From the NCBI RefSeq assembly GCF_900104845.1, contig NZ_FNSR01000001.1, positions 1,674,001-1,738,000 on the forward strand: a stretch of DNA of 64,000 bases, given 5' to 3'. Below the pieces are notes generated by a model, which made no database searches, was not told where the DNA came from, and was given only the letters and a program-made list of their open reading frames with translations. Below, piece by piece: positions 20,318 through 30,023 of this stretch. The stretch comes from Paraburkholderia caballeronis. Lineage in GTDB: Bacteria; Pseudomonadota; Gammaproteobacteria; Burkholderiales; Burkholderiaceae. The position numbers were made by a program, and so were the translations under genes. Numbering within the stretch: position 1 is the first letter of the stretch; every line of letters starts with the position of its first letter.

Positions 20318-20515
20318 ATGAAATGGACCGATACGCAGGACATCGCGATGGCGTTGACGGACAAGCATCCGGACATCGATCCGCAGTACGTGCGCTTCAC
20401 CGATCTGCATCGGTGGGTGACGGAACTGGAAGGCTTCGACGACGATCCGGAGCGTTCGAACGAGAAGATCCTGGAGGCGATCCAGACCGCGTGGATCGAG
20501 GACGCGGATTACTGA
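20318..20515 (+). CDS. iscX: IscX (Fe-S assembly modulator)
   Basis: Small acidic protein, 65 aa, that binds iron and IscS in other bacteria and modulates cluster formation. The sequence opens MKWTDTQDIAMALTDKHPD and ends WIEDADY, both hallmarks of the family. It is the last gene of the isc cluster, behind AGGAGCG, and is followed by a strong terminator. The in-frame ATG nine bases upstream (20309) is less well placed for the ribosome site. Confidence 0.95.
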   Translation: MKWTDTQDIAMALTDKHPDIDPQYVRFTDLHRWVTELEGFDDDPERSNEKILEAIQTAWIEDADY

Positions 20516-20537
20516 TCGACGCATTTTTCCGCGCGTA

Positions 20538-20574
20538 AAAAAGGCGATTCGCTTTAACGGCGAATCGCCTTTTT
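20538..20574. terminator. Bidirectional terminator after iscX
   Basis: A 15-bp stem (20538-20552 with 20560-20574) around a 7-nt loop, with A's on the left and T's on the right. It separates iscX from the convergent glycine-zipper gene and can serve both strands. Confidence 0.88.
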
Positions 20575-20610
20575 GTTTGGGAGACGGTGGAAGGTCGAAG
20601 GTCGGGACGC

Positions 20611-21336
20611 CTAGCCCGCGACCAGCGCGCCGTTCTCGATCCTCACGCGCTGGCCGCGCTGGAACGGCGGCGCTTCGTGATACGTGAAGTAGCGGGTCTT
20701 GCCGTTCTCCATCCGCACGCGGACCGAATAGCTGGTCGAACTGCGCAGATGCTTTTCGACCGCGTTGCCGCCGAGTCCGCCGCCGAGCGCGCCGAGCAGC
20801 GTCATCGCGGTGCGGCCGCCGCCGCCGCCGAACTGGTTGCCGATCACGCCGCCGGCCACCGCGCCGCCGACCGCGCCGATGCCGGTGCCGTGGCCTTCGT
20901 GACGCACGGCGGACACCGCCTCGACGGTGCCGCAGGTGCCGCAATACGCGGGTTGTGCCTGCGGTTGTACCTGCGATTGTTCCGCGTACTGGCCTTGCGG
21001 CGGCGCGGCCTGCGGCTGTTGCTGCACATAGGGCGAAGGCGGGGCGGCCGGCGTGAGAGCGGGCTCCGCCGCCTGCTGCTGGGCGGCCGGCGCCGCGGCA
21101 TTGGGCGACTGCGCGGACGCGGACGGATAACCTTCGGGTGCCGGCTGCATTTGCACGGTCGCGGCCTGCGTGTGATCGTTCTGCGCGTCGGTGCTCGACG
21201 CTTTCGGGAACAGTCCGGTGATCGCCGCGGTCGCGGCAAGGCTCGCGACGATGACGGCGGCGGCCGCCGCCGCGACGAGCGGATGCAGGCGGCGATTGGG
21301 TGTCGTCGGCGGTGTGGTCGGGTGAGTGTCGTTCAT
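20611..21336 (-). CDS. Glycine-zipper 2TM-domain envelope protein
   Basis: The 241-aa protein has a short cytoplasmic N-terminus, one membrane segment (about 22-41, Ala/Val-rich), a Pro/Gln/Ala-rich linker (about 45-130), a CGTC motif, and a C-terminal glycine-zipper domain with GAVGGAVAGGVIGNQFGGG and a second Gly-rich turn, followed by a basic beta-rich tail. This matches Rickettsia 17-kDa-antigen/YcfJ-like glycine-zipper proteins of the envelope. Start is ATG at 21334-21336 behind GGAGCC; the upstream in-frame extension to 21426 is rejected. It lies downstream of lysS and converges on iscX. Its exact function is unknown. Confidence 0.85.
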   Translation of the reverse strand: MNDTHPTTPPTTPNRRLHPLVAAAAAAVIVASLAATAAITGLFPKASSTDAQNDHTQAATVQMQPAPEGYPSASAQSPNAAAPAAQQQAAEPALTPAAPPSPYVQQQPQAAPPQGQYAEQSQVQPQAQPAYCGTCGTVEAVSAVRHEGHGTGIGAVGGAVAGGVIGNQFGGGGGRTAMTLLGALGGGLGGNAVEKHLRSSTSYSVRVRMENGKTRYFTYHEAPPFQRGQRVRIENGALVAG

Positions 21337-21542
21337 GAGTGGCTCCGTCTTGAGCAGAGTTGATCGTCGATACGACTCAGTGTCGGCCAATCCGGCCCGG
21401 CGGCGTTTTTCAATTTGTAACGGCATGTCGTATGCCGCATCGTGGCCTCGCCGGGGAGCGGCGCAAACGACGATCGCATGCGGTTCTTCGCAAGGGCTAT
21501 GCCCGGCGCCCCGCTGCGCATTTACCTGCGGTTACAAACGTT

Positions 21543-21578
21543 TCGGGGCGCCTACGGCATCGGCCGTAGGCGCCCCGA
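21543..21578. other. Perfect 15-bp hairpin downstream of lysS
   Basis: 21543-21557 pairs perfectly with 21564-21578 around a 6-nt loop. In the lysS direction it is followed by AAACG rather than a U-tract, so it is at best a weak terminator. It sits 36 bp past the lysS stop and upstream of the glycine-zipper gene. Confidence 0.65.
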
Positions 21579-21613
21579 TTGTGTCATGCGACATGACGGC
21601 GTGCGGCGACCGG

Positions 21614-23152
21614 TCAGTCCTCGCGGCGCAGATGCGGGAACAGGATCACGTCGCGGATGCTCGGGCTGTCGGTCAGCAGCATCACCAGACGGTCGATGCC
21701 GATCCCGCAGCCGCCGGTCGGCGGCATCCCGTATTCGAGCGCGCGGATGTAGTCGGCGTCGTAATACATCGCTTCCTCGTCGCCCGCATCCTTCTGCTCG
21801 ACCTGCTTCCTGAAGCGCGCGGCCTGGTCTTCCGGATCGTTCAGTTCCGAGAAGCCGTTCGCGATCTCGCGGCCGGTGATGAACAGCTCGAAGCGTTCGG
21901 TGATCGCCGGTTCGCGGTCGGATGCGCGCGCGAGCGGCGACACCTCGATCGGGTAGTCGATGATGTAGGTCGGCTCCCACAGTTGCGATTCGGCGGTTTC
22001 CTCGAACAGCGCGAGTTGCAGCGCGCCGACGCCCGCGTTCAGGAACGCCGGCTGGTTCGGATCGACGCCGAACTTCTTCAGTTCGGCGCGCAGGAACGCG
22101 GCGTCGGCCAGTTGTTCGTTCGTGTATTGCGGCGCGTACTTCTGGATCGCCTGCGTGATCGTCAGCCGGTGGAACGGCTTGCTCAGGTCCAGCTCGCGGC
22201 CCTGGTACGTGACGGTCGCGGTGCCGAGCGCGTCGATCGCCGCCTGGCGGATCAACTGTTCGGTGAAGTCCATCAGCCACGCGTAGTCGGTGTACGCGGC
22301 GTAGAACTCCATCATCGTGAATTCCGGGTTGTGCCGCGGCGACACGCCCTCGTTGCGGAAATTCCGGTTGATCTCGAACACGCGTTCGAAGCCGCCGACG
22401 ATCAGCCGCTTCAGGTAAAGCTCCGGCGCGATCCGCAGGAACATCTGCATGTCGAGCGCGTTGTGATGCGTGACGAACGGCTTCGCGGCCGCGCCGCCCG
22501 GGATCGGGTGCAGCATCGGCGTCTCGACTTCCATGAAGCCCGCGTCCGACATGAAGCGGCGGATCGAAGAGATCGCCTTCGTGCGCGCGACGAACGTGTT
22601 GCGCGACTCCGGCGTGACGATCAGGTCGACGTAACGCTGGCGATAGCGCGTTTCCTGGTCCGCGAGGCCGTGGAACTTGTCCGGCAGCGGGCGCAGCGCC
22701 TTCGACAGCAGCCGCAGCTCGGTGCAGCGCACCGACAGTTCGCCCTTGTTCGTGCGGAACAGCACGCCGCGCGCGGCGACGATGTCGCCCAGGTCCCACT
22801 TCTTGAACGCGTCGTAGGTCGCTTCGCCGACGTCGGCCGGCGTCACGAAGAACTGGATCTGCCCCGAGCCGTCGCGCACGGTCGCGAAGCTCGCCTTGCC
22901 CATCACGCGCTTGAGCATCATCCGGCCCGCGATCGACACGTTCAGCGCCAGCGCTTCGAGCGCGTCCTTGTCGGTGTCGGCGTATCCGGTCTGCAGGTCG
23001 GCCGCGTGGTGGGTCGGACGGAAGTCGTTCGGATACGCGACGCCTGCTTCGCGCAGCGCGCGCAGCTTCTCGCGGCGCTCGGCGATGATCTGGTTGTCGT
23101 CCGTTTCCGCGGCAGCGGCGACGGGGGCGTTGGCCTCTTTCGGTTCGGTCAT
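21614..23152 (-). CDS. lysS: Lysyl-tRNA synthetase, class II
   Basis: Charges tRNA-Lys in the cytoplasm. 512 aa (E. coli 505). An N-terminal OB-fold anticodon-binding domain (about 70-175) precedes the class II catalytic domain, where motif 2 ([20 protein letters not shown]) and the C-terminal motif 3 region ([16 protein letters not shown]) are clear. Start is ATG at 23150-23152; the longer frame to 23257 is a Pro/His-rich artefact. It lies 129 bp after prfB in the conserved recJ-prfB-lysS order and is probably cotranscribed. Confidence 0.97.
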   Translation of the reverse strand: MTEPKEANAPVAAAAETDDNQIIAERREKLRALREAGVAYPNDFRPTHHAADLQTGYADTDKDALEALALNVSIAGRMMLKRVMGKASFATVRDGSGQIQFFVTPADVGEATYDAFKKWDLGDIVAARGVLFRTNKGELSVRCTELRLLSKALRPLPDKFHGLADQETRYRQRYVDLIVTPESRNTFVARTKAISSIRRFMSDAGFMEVETPMLHPIPGGAAAKPFVTHHNALDMQMFLRIAPELYLKRLIVGGFERVFEINRNFRNEGVSPRHNPEFTMMEFYAAYTDYAWLMDFTEQLIRQAAIDALGTATVTYQGRELDLSKPFHRLTITQAIQKYAPQYTNEQLADAAFLRAELKKFGVDPNQPAFLNAGVGALQLALFEETAESQLWEPTYIIDYPIEVSPLARASDREPAITERFELFITGREIANGFSELNDPEDQAARFRKQVEQKDAGDEEAMYYDADYIRALEYGMPPTGGCGIGIDRLVMLLTDSPSIRDVILFPHLRRED

Positions 23153-23281
23153 GATGGCTCGGTGTTCGGGATGATTCGGATGCGGTGGCGGCGCGTGCGG
23201 CGGTTGCTGCGGGCCGTGCCGGGCGACGCGCGGCGGTTCGGAGGGCGCGCCGTTCACGCGCCGCCCGCCGCGCGCGGCAGG

Positions 23282-24386
23282 TTACACGCCCTGTTTCAGG
23301 CTCGCGCTGATGAAGTCGTCGAGGTCGCCGTCCAGCACCGCCTTCGTGTTGCTGATTTCGACGTTCGTGCGCAGATCCTTGATGCGGCTGTTGTCGAGCA
23401 CGTACGAACGGATCTGGTGACCCCAGCCCACGTCCGACTTGCTCGATTCGAGCTTGTCCTGCTCCGACTGGCGCTTGCGCATCTCGGCTTCGTACAGCCG
23501 CGACTTCAGCATCGCCATCGCTTCCGCGCGATTGCGGTGCTGCGAGCGGTCGTTCTGGCACTGCACGACGATGCCGGACGGAATGTGCGTGATCCGCACC
23601 GCCGAATCGGTCTTGTTGATGTGCTGACCGCCCGCGCCGGACGCGCGGAACGTGTCGATCCGCAGATCCGCCGGATTCACTTCGATTTCGAACGAATCGT
23701 CGATCTCCGGATAGACGAACACCGACGAGAACGACGTATGGCGGCCGCCCGACGAGTCGAACGGCGACTTGCGCACGAGCCGGTGAATGCCGGTCTCGGT
23801 GCGCAGGAAGCCGTATGCGTATTCGCCTTCGACCTTGATCGTCGCGCTCTTGATGCCGGCGACGTCGCCTTCGGACTCTTCGAGGACCTCGGTCTTGAAG
23901 CCCTTGCGCTCGCAGTAGCGCAGATACTGGCGCAGCAGCATCGACGCCCAGTCGCACGCCTCGGTGCCGCCCGCGCCGGCCTGGATGTCGATGAACGCGT
24001 TGTTCGGATCGGCCGGGTTCGCGAACATCCGGCGGAACTCGACGTCGGCGACGCGCTTCTCGATCCCGGCCGCGTCGGCCTCGCACGCGGCGAGCGTGTC
24101 GTCGTCGTTTTCCTCGCGGGCCATGTCGAACAGGTCCTGCGTGTCGCGCAGGTCGCTGTCGATCGACGACAGCACGTCGACGACACCCTCAAGCAGCTTC
24201 TTTTCCTTGCCGAGCGCCTGCGCGTGCTTCGAATCGTTCCAGACGTTCGGGTCTTCGAGTTCGCGGTTGACTTCGACTAGACGCGTGGCCTTCGCGTCGT
24301 AGTCAAAGATACCCCCGTAGCTCGCCCGCGCGATGGCGCAGGTCGGCCAGAGAGGCTTCTATGGCGTTGAGGCGTTCGGCTTCCAT
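23282..24386 (-). CDS. prfB: Peptide chain release factor 2 with programmed +1 frameshift
   Basis: RF2 terminates translation at UGA and UAA. The gene is in two frames. Frame one starts at ATG 24384-24386 and encodes 27 residues ending RGYL before UGA at 24303-24305. After a +1 shift (one T, 24305, skipped) frame two runs from 24304 to the stop at 23282-23284, giving 367 aa in total. The slippery site CTT-TGA-C preceded by CGGGGG matches the E. coli RF2 autoregulatory element. The UGA-reading tripeptide SPF lies near 207-209 and the catalytic GGQ at 252-254. Co-directional with recJ upstream and lysS downstream. Confidence 0.96.
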
Positions 24387-24557
24387 TTTGTGTCTTCGTC
24401 CGGGGCGTAAAACACGAAATTATAGCCGATCGGCCGCGCGGCAACCTCGCGCGGGCCGGGGCGGCGGCGCGTGGGAGGGGGCCGATGGCGACCGGCATCG
24501 AGCGCCCTGACCGGTGGGGACGGCACGCGCGCGGTCCTCCGTGCAGCCGATGGACGG

Positions 24558-26264
24558 TCAGGCCGCCGCGTGCTCGACGACCAGTTGCACGCGCGATACG
24601 CCGTTCCACGTGTCGCGCGTGAGCCGGTACGCGAGCGTCGTGCGCGCCGGCAGCGGGTCGGTGTGGTTGAACCAGATCGCGTTGAAACGCTGGCGGCCGC
24701 GCAGCAGCTGCAGCTTCAGGTGCTTGTCCTTCACGAGCGCCTGCGACGCGACGTCGAACTCGCCCGCGAACACCGGCGCGGGGAAGCCCTGGCCCCAGAC
24801 GGCCGCGTCGAGCATCTCGACGAACTGCGGCGTGAAATACGCGTCCTCCAGGTCGCCGTCGGTCTCGACGGTGCGCGCGAGCGCGTCGTCGGACAGCCAC
24901 TCGCGGCCGATCCGCTCGAACGCGGCCGCGAAGCGCGGCACGTCGGCGGCCGCGAGCGTCATGCCGGCCGCCATCGCGTGGCCGCCGAAGCGCACGATCA
25001 GCCCCGGCTCGCGCTTCGACACGAGGTCGAGCGCATCGCGCAGATGGAAGCCCGGAATCGAGCGGCCCGAGCCCTTCACGATCGCGCCGCCGTCGTCGGC
25101 CGGCGCGAATGTGAACGACGGCCGGTGAAACTTCTCCTTGAGGCGGCCCGCGACGATGCCGATCACGCCCTGGTGCCAGCTTTCGTTGAACAGCGTGATC
25201 GTCGCGGAGCCGGCCGGATCGACGCTGGCCAGATCGGCCAGCGCCTGCTGCTGCATGCCGGCCTCGATCTCGCGGCGCTCGCGGTTCATCGTGTCCAGCT
25301 GCTGCGCGAGCGCCCATGCGCGGCCGACGTCGTCGGTCGTCAGGCATTCGATGCCGAGCGACATGTCCGACAGCCGGCCCGCCGCGTTCAGGCGCGGGCC
25401 GAGCGCGAAACCGAGGTCGAAGCCCGACGCGCTGCGCGCGTCGCGGCCGGCCGCGCGGAAGAGGGCGGCGATGCCTGGCTGCATCCGGCCGTTGCGGATC
25501 CGTTGCAGGCCCTGCGCGACCAGCACGCGGTTGTTGCCGTCGAGTTTCACGACGTCCGCGACGGTGCCGAGCGCGACGAGGTCGAGCAGCCCGTCGAGCC
25601 TCGGCTCCGGCAGCGCGTCACCGAACGCGCCGCGCCTGCGGAGTTCGGCGCGCAGCGCGAGCAGCACGTAGAACATCACGCCGACGCCCGCGAGGCATTT
25701 GCTCGGGAACGTGCAGCCCGGCTGGTTCGGATTCACGATCGCGCGCGCGGCGGGCAGCGTGTCGCCGGGCAGGTGGTGGTCGGTGACGAGCACGTCGATG
25801 CCGAGCGCGTTCGCGGCTTCGACGCCCTCGACGCTCGCGATCCCGTTGTCGACGGTGATCAGCAGGTCCGGCTTGCCGCCCGGACGCTGCGCGGCGAGCG
25901 CGACGATCTCCGGCGTGAGGCCGTAGCCGTATTCGAAGCGGTTCGGCACCAGGTAGTCGATCTGCGCGCCGAACATCCGCAGCCCGCGCACGGCGACCGC
26001 GCAGGCGGTCGCGCCGTCGCAGTCGTAGTCGGCGACGACGAGCAGGCGCAGGCGGCGTTCGAGCGCGTCGGCGAGCAGCGCGGCCGCGTCGTCGATGCCC
26101 TTCAGTCCGGCCGGCGGTTCGAGGCGCGCGAGCGCGGTTTCGATCTCGTCGGGGCGGCACACGCCGCGCGACGCATAGAGCCGCGCGAGCACCGGATGCA
26201 GGCCGTGGCGGACGAGCACTTCGGCGTCGGCGGGGGAGCAGGCGCGGGTAACGATTCGGGTCAT
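24558..26264 (-). CDS. recJ: Single-stranded-DNA-specific exonuclease RecJ
   Basis: 5'-3' ssDNA exonuclease in RecF recombination, mismatch and base-excision repair. 568 aa (E. coli 577). DHH-superfamily motifs are present: DYDCDG (79-84), a DNG block (about 139-141) and TDHH (161-164); the DHHA1 and OB regions follow, with the GGHAMAAG segment near the C-terminal third. Start is ATG at 26262-26264. It is flanked by the RpfE-like gene upstream (82 bp) and prfB downstream (171 bp), all on the minus strand. Confidence 0.96.
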   Translation of the reverse strand: MTRIVTRACSPADAEVLVRHGLHPVLARLYASRGVCRPDEIETALARLEPPAGLKGIDDAAALLADALERRLRLLVVADYDCDGATACAVAVRGLRMFGAQIDYLVPNRFEYGYGLTPEIVALAAQRPGGKPDLLITVDNGIASVEGVEAANALGIDVLVTDHHLPGDTLPAARAIVNPNQPGCTFPSKCLAGVGVMFYVLLALRAELRRRGAFGDALPEPRLDGLLDLVALGTVADVVKLDGNNRVLVAQGLQRIRNGRMQPGIAALFRAAGRDARSASGFDLGFALGPRLNAAGRLSDMSLGIECLTTDDVGRAWALAQQLDTMNRERREIEAGMQQQALADLASVDPAGSATITLFNESWHQGVIGIVAGRLKEKFHRPSFTFAPADDGGAIVKGSGRSIPGFHLRDALDLVSKREPGLIVRFGGHAMAAGMTLAAADVPRFAAAFERIGREWLSDDALARTVETDGDLEDAYFTPQFVEMLDAAVWGQGFPAPVFAGEFDVASQALVKDKHLKLQLLRGRQRFNAIWFNHTDPLPARTTLAYRLTRDTWNGVSRVQLVVEHAAA

Positions 26265-26346
26265 GCGAGGCGGCTGGGAAACAGGATCATGAGCAGGAAC
26301 GTGAGCGGGAGCATGAGCAGGAACACGGGCGGGATCATGAGCACGG

Positions 26347-27450
26347 TCATTCGATGAAAAGCGACGCGAAGAGCCGCCGCCGCCAGAATTTGCGCAGGTC
26401 GCCGCGCGTCGCCGCGAGCGTTACCGAGCCGGTGTCGCCGCACAGCGTGATGCCGAGTTCGCGCAGCGCGCCGCTTTCGAGCGCGGCGAGCGCGGGCGCG
26501 AACCAGTCGCGCTCCAGCGCGGCGAACGCCGCGTTCCAGCGCAGCCAGTCCTGTTCGATGAACGGGCCGGAGAACGGATCGAGTTCGACGAGCGTCGCGC
26601 CGGCCGTCTGCTGTTGCTGCTTGCCGAGCGCGTCCGCGAACGTCATCGGCGCGGGGCCGTTCGCGGTCTGCGACGCGAGCGCGAGGCCGCGCGTTGCGAC
26701 CGCGTTCGACAGCACCCGCGCGAACGGGCTCGATACCGGCCGCAGCGCGCCCTGCGCATGAAACCAGATCGAGTTCACGGTCGGCAGCCCGCGCGCCTCG
26801 CGCGCTTCGTTGACCGGATGCTCGAACCACGCCATCTGCACTTCGTTCTGCAACTTCATCCACGCGCGCGAGCGTTCGCCGGTGTGCGCCTCGTGCGGCA
26901 GCCAGATCTCGATGTTGCGGCCGCTCGCGCGCAGCGGCGACGCGCCCGCGAGCGCGCCGAACGCGTGGCTCGACAGATACCAGCGGCGCGGCGTCGGCGC
27001 CACGACCCGCACGTCGAGTTCCTCGATCAGCGGCTTCGCGACCGCGTACAGCGTCGCGGCTTCGTCGTCGGACAGGTCGAGCGACGACGGATCGATCAGC
27101 ACCAGATGGTCGTGCGCGATCCGCACGTGGACCGGCTGCACGCACGCCCACGTCGCGTCGCCGGGCGCGCCGCCGTCCGCGAGCAGCATGTACGGCGCGA
27201 GCGGCGCTTCGTCGTCGGCCGCCGACGCGTTCGGACCGAGCGCGCCGAACTGCCTCGCGACCCAGCGTTCGTGCGGCAGCGTGCGCTGGAAGTCCTCGCC
27301 GATCACCTGTTCGCCGAGCGTCGCGCGCGCGACGAGTTTCGCGAGCGCCGGATAGTCGAGGCCGGAGAGTGCGATCGATGCGGCGGCCGCGGAAGGCAGC
27401 GCGAACGGGACGAGAAGATGAAGTCGGTCGACGGGCATGATGGTGCGCAT
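26347..27450 (-). CDS. RpfE-like / cofactor-independent phosphoglycerate-mutase-like protein
   Basis: The 367-aa protein (MRTIMPVDRLHLLVPFALPSA...) has no signal peptide or membrane segment. It resembles a conserved beta/gamma-proteobacterial family variously annotated as RpfE or iPGM-like, without clear metal-binding phosphatase motifs. Recognisable conserved stretches are LHLLVPFALPS and GRNIEIWLPHEAH, plus a C-terminal GITLCGD. In Xanthomonas, rpfE likewise lies beside recJ, with prfB and lysS nearby, supporting the identification. Start is ATG at 27448-27450; 27436-27438 is possible. Molecular function is unknown. Confidence 0.75.
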   Translation of the reverse strand: MRTIMPVDRLHLLVPFALPSAAAASIALSGLDYPALAKLVARATLGEQVIGEDFQRTLPHERWVARQFGALGPNASAADDEAPLAPYMLLADGGAPGDATWACVQPVHVRIAHDHLVLIDPSSLDLSDDEAATLYAVAKPLIEELDVRVVAPTPRRWYLSSHAFGALAGASPLRASGRNIEIWLPHEAHTGERSRAWMKLQNEVQMAWFEHPVNEAREARGLPTVNSIWFHAQGALRPVSSPFARVLSNAVATRGLALASQTANGPAPMTFADALGKQQQQTAGATLVELDPFSGPFIEQDWLRWNAAFAALERDWFAPALAALESGALRELGITLCGDTGSVTLAATRGDLRKFWRRRLFASLFIE

Positions 27451-27956
27451 TGTACTTCGGCGCTCCGCGCGCGGGCGGGCCGAAACGGCCGCGGTGGCGG
27501 GTTCGCGCGGCGGCTCTCCATACAAATCAGGGACTTGGGGGCGATAATGCGGCGCACGGGGCTCGCGAGCCGGGCGCGCGGTCTCGCGGCGATCGGGGAA
27601 AGCGCGGGCGACTGTGGCAAACTTCGCGGCTGGCCGTATGTCGGGCCGCGTCGCGAGCCGCATGACGCCCTGCATGGATCGGATAAGAACGGGAAGGGAA
27701 CCATCGGCCTGTTCGCCGCGACCAAGGTTCGCACCGGTTCGACGCGGGCGGCATCTCGCGGCGAGGTAGCGACGGTGTCGTCGCGACGCCCGTATTGGCA
27801 GCGAACGGGCAGCGAACCACGGCGCGGCGGACGCGGCGGCGGCGGTCCGCGCCGCATGCAGCGACGAGGCAACGACAAAGCAACGACGAAGCACAACGAC
27901 GCACGGGCAGCGTGCGACAAACCGGGCGAACCCGCAGGGCGCCCAGAAGGATTGGC
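27451..27956. other. 506-bp divergent intergenic region, RpfE-like / lolC
   Basis: This very GC-rich stretch holds only short frames of Arg/Ala/Pro-rich composition typical of GC noise. Near 27870-27905 the hexamer AACGAC recurs three times in about 30 bp. A promoter for lolC must lie here, but no convincing pair of boxes was found. Confidence 0.5.
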
Positions 27957-29210
27957 TTGAAAGTTCCGTACGAATGGCAGATCGGCTGGCGCTATACGCG
28001 CGCCGGCAAACGCACGACCGGCAACGGTTTCATCTCGTTCATCGCGCTCGTGTCGATGTCGGGCATCGCGCTCGGCGTCGCCGCGCTGATCGTCGTGCTG
28101 TCGGTGATGAATGGCTTCCAGCGCGACGTGCGCGACCGGATGCTGTCGGTGCTCGCGCACATCGAAATCTTCTCGCCGACCGGCGCGATGCCGGACTGGC
28201 AACTGACCGCGCGCGAAGCGAAGCAGAACCCCGAGGTGATCGGCGCGGCGCCGTACGTCGACGCGCAGGCGCTGCTGACGCGCGGCGACACCGTGAGCGG
28301 CGTCGCGCTGCGCGGCGTCGAGCCGTCCGAGGAGCCGCAGGTGTCGGACATCGGCCGCGAGATGAAGGCCGGCAGCCTCAACGACCTGACGCCGGGCAGC
28401 TTCGGCATCGTGCTCGGCGCTGACCTCGCGACGAGTCTCGGCGTGCAGGTCGGCGACAAGGTCACGCTGGTCGCGCCCGAAGGCTCGATGACGCCGGCCG
28501 GCCTGCTGCCGCGCCTGAAGCAGTTCACGCTGGTCGGCGTGTTCGAGTCCGGCCATTACGAATACGACAGCACGCTCGCACTGGTGAACATCCGCGACGC
28601 CCAGGTGCTGTACCGGCTGCAGGCGCCGAGCGGCGTGCGGCTGCGGCTGAAGGACATGCAGCGCGCGCCGGCCGTCGCGCGGCAACTGGTGCATACGCTG
28701 TCCGGCGACCTGTACATCCGCGACTGGACCCAGCAGAACAAGACGTGGTTCTCCGCCGTGCAGATCGAAAAACGCATGATGTTCATCATCCTCACGCTGA
28801 TCATCGCGGTCGCCGCGTTCAATCTCGTGTCGTCGCTCGTGATGACCGTGACCAACAAGCAGGCCGACATCGCGATCCTGCGCACGCTCGGCGCGCAGCC
28901 GTCGTCGATCATGAAAATCTTCGTCGTGCAGGGGATCACGATCGGCTTCATCGGCACCGCGACCGGCGTCGCGCTCGGCTGCCTGATCGCGTGGAGCATT
29001 CCATGGCTCGTGCCGATGATCGAGCACCTGTTCGGCGTGCAGTTCCTGCCGCCGTCGGTGTACTTCATCAGCGAACTGCCGTCCGAGCTGGTCGCGTCCG
29101 ACGTGATCCGCATCGGCCTGATCGCGTTCGTGCTGTCCGCGCTCGCGACGCTGTATCCGAGCTGGCGCGCGGCGAAGGTCCGTCCGGCGGAGGCGCTGCG
29201 CTATGAATGA
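27957..29210 (+). CDS. lolC: Lipoprotein-releasing ABC transporter permease, LolC/E type
   Basis: Inner-membrane permease that extracts mature lipoproteins and hands them to LolA. 417 aa, with an N-terminal membrane helix ([21 protein letters not shown] region), a large periplasmic domain (about 50-270) and three C-terminal helices (about 275-400) of the FtsX/MacB fold. It starts with a TTG at 27957 (AGAAGGATTGGC ribosome site): a longer frame reaching back to 27795 is Arg-rich and not family-like. The last 8 bp overlap lolD. No separate lolE is present, so the protein may act as a homodimer (LolF-like). Confidence 0.92.
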   Translation: MKVPYEWQIGWRYTRAGKRTTGNGFISFIALVSMSGIALGVAALIVVLSVMNGFQRDVRDRMLSVLAHIEIFSPTGAMPDWQLTAREAKQNPEVIGAAPYVDAQALLTRGDTVSGVALRGVEPSEEPQVSDIGREMKAGSLNDLTPGSFGIVLGADLATSLGVQVGDKVTLVAPEGSMTPAGLLPRLKQFTLVGVFESGHYEYDSTLALVNIRDAQVLYRLQAPSGVRLRLKDMQRAPAVARQLVHTLSGDLYIRDWTQQNKTWFSAVQIEKRMMFIILTLIIAVAAFNLVSSLVMTVTNKQADIAILRTLGAQPSSIMKIFVVQGITIGFIGTATGVALGCLIAWSIPWLVPMIEHLFGVQFLPPSVYFISELPSELVASDVIRIGLIAFVLSALATLYPSWRAAKVRPAEALRYE

Positions 29211-29934
29211 CCATCGCACGCTGCCGGCGCAGGCCGGCGATCAGCCGTACGTGCTCGAAGCGCACGGCATCTCGAAGACCTTCGGCCAGGGCGGCCTGTC
29301 CGTGCAGGTGCTGAAGGATGCGGAACTGTCGGTGCGGCGCGGCGAGAAGCTCGCGATCGTCGGCGCGTCGGGGTCCGGCAAGAGCACGCTGCTGCACGTG
29401 CTCGGCGGGCTCGACGAGCCGGGCACGGGCCACGTGTCGCTGCTCGGCAAGCCGTTCACGCAGTTGTCCGAGCGCGAGCGCAACGACCTGCGCAACCGCG
29501 CGCTCGGTTTCGTTTATCAATTCCATCATCTGCTGCCGGAATTCTCCGCGCTCGACAACGTCGCGATGCCGCTGCGCATCCGCCGGATGACGGTCGAGGA
29601 CGCGCGCCGCGAGGCGCTCGCGACGCTCGATCGCGTCGGGCTCGCGCATCGCGCGCGGCATCGTCCGGGGGAACTGTCGGGCGGCGAGCGGCAGCGCGTC
29701 GCGATCGCGCGCGCGCTGGTGACGAAACCCGCGTGCGTGCTCGCGGACGAACCGACCGGCAACCTCGACGGCGGCACCGCGGACACCGTGTTCGACCTGA
29801 TGCTCGAACTGTCCGACGTGTTCCAGACGAGTTTCGTGATCGTCACGCACGACCCGGACCTCGCCGCGCGCTGCGACCGCATCGTGCGGCTGCGCGACGG
29901 CACGCTGCACGAAGAGCCGGTCGTGCCGGTCTGA
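29203..29934 (+). CDS. lolD: Lipoprotein-releasing ABC transporter ATPase
   Basis: Cytoplasmic ATPase that powers lipoprotein release with LolC. 243 aa. Walker A is GASGSGKS (54-61), the signature [15 protein letters not shown], Walker [15 protein letters not shown], and the switch histidine lies in [11 protein letters not shown]. It overlaps lolC by 8 bp (ATGAATGA), a sign of coupled translation. The operon continues with a TatD-type gene 89 bp downstream. Confidence 0.97.
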   Translation: MNDHRTLPAQAGDQPYVLEAHGISKTFGQGGLSVQVLKDAELSVRRGEKLAIVGASGSGKSTLLHVLGGLDEPGTGHVSLLGKPFTQLSERERNDLRNRALGFVYQFHHLLPEFSALDNVAMPLRIRRMTVEDARREALATLDRVGLAHRARHRPGELSGGERQRVAIARALVTKPACVLADEPTGNLDGGTADTVFDLMLELSDVFQTSFVIVTHDPDLAARCDRIVRLRDGTLHEEPVVPV

Positions 29935-30023
29935 GCAGAGCGGGCGCGCGGCGTGCTGGCGGGTTGGGCGCTTGCCGGCCCGCTGGCAGCATGCCGCGCA
30001 GGTGACGCCATAAGGACATCGCC

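Noticed and set aside
27527..27904. 125-aa minus-strand ORF in the lolC upstream region
   Set aside because: Arg/Ser/Pro/Cys-rich noise with no start context and no recognisable domain.
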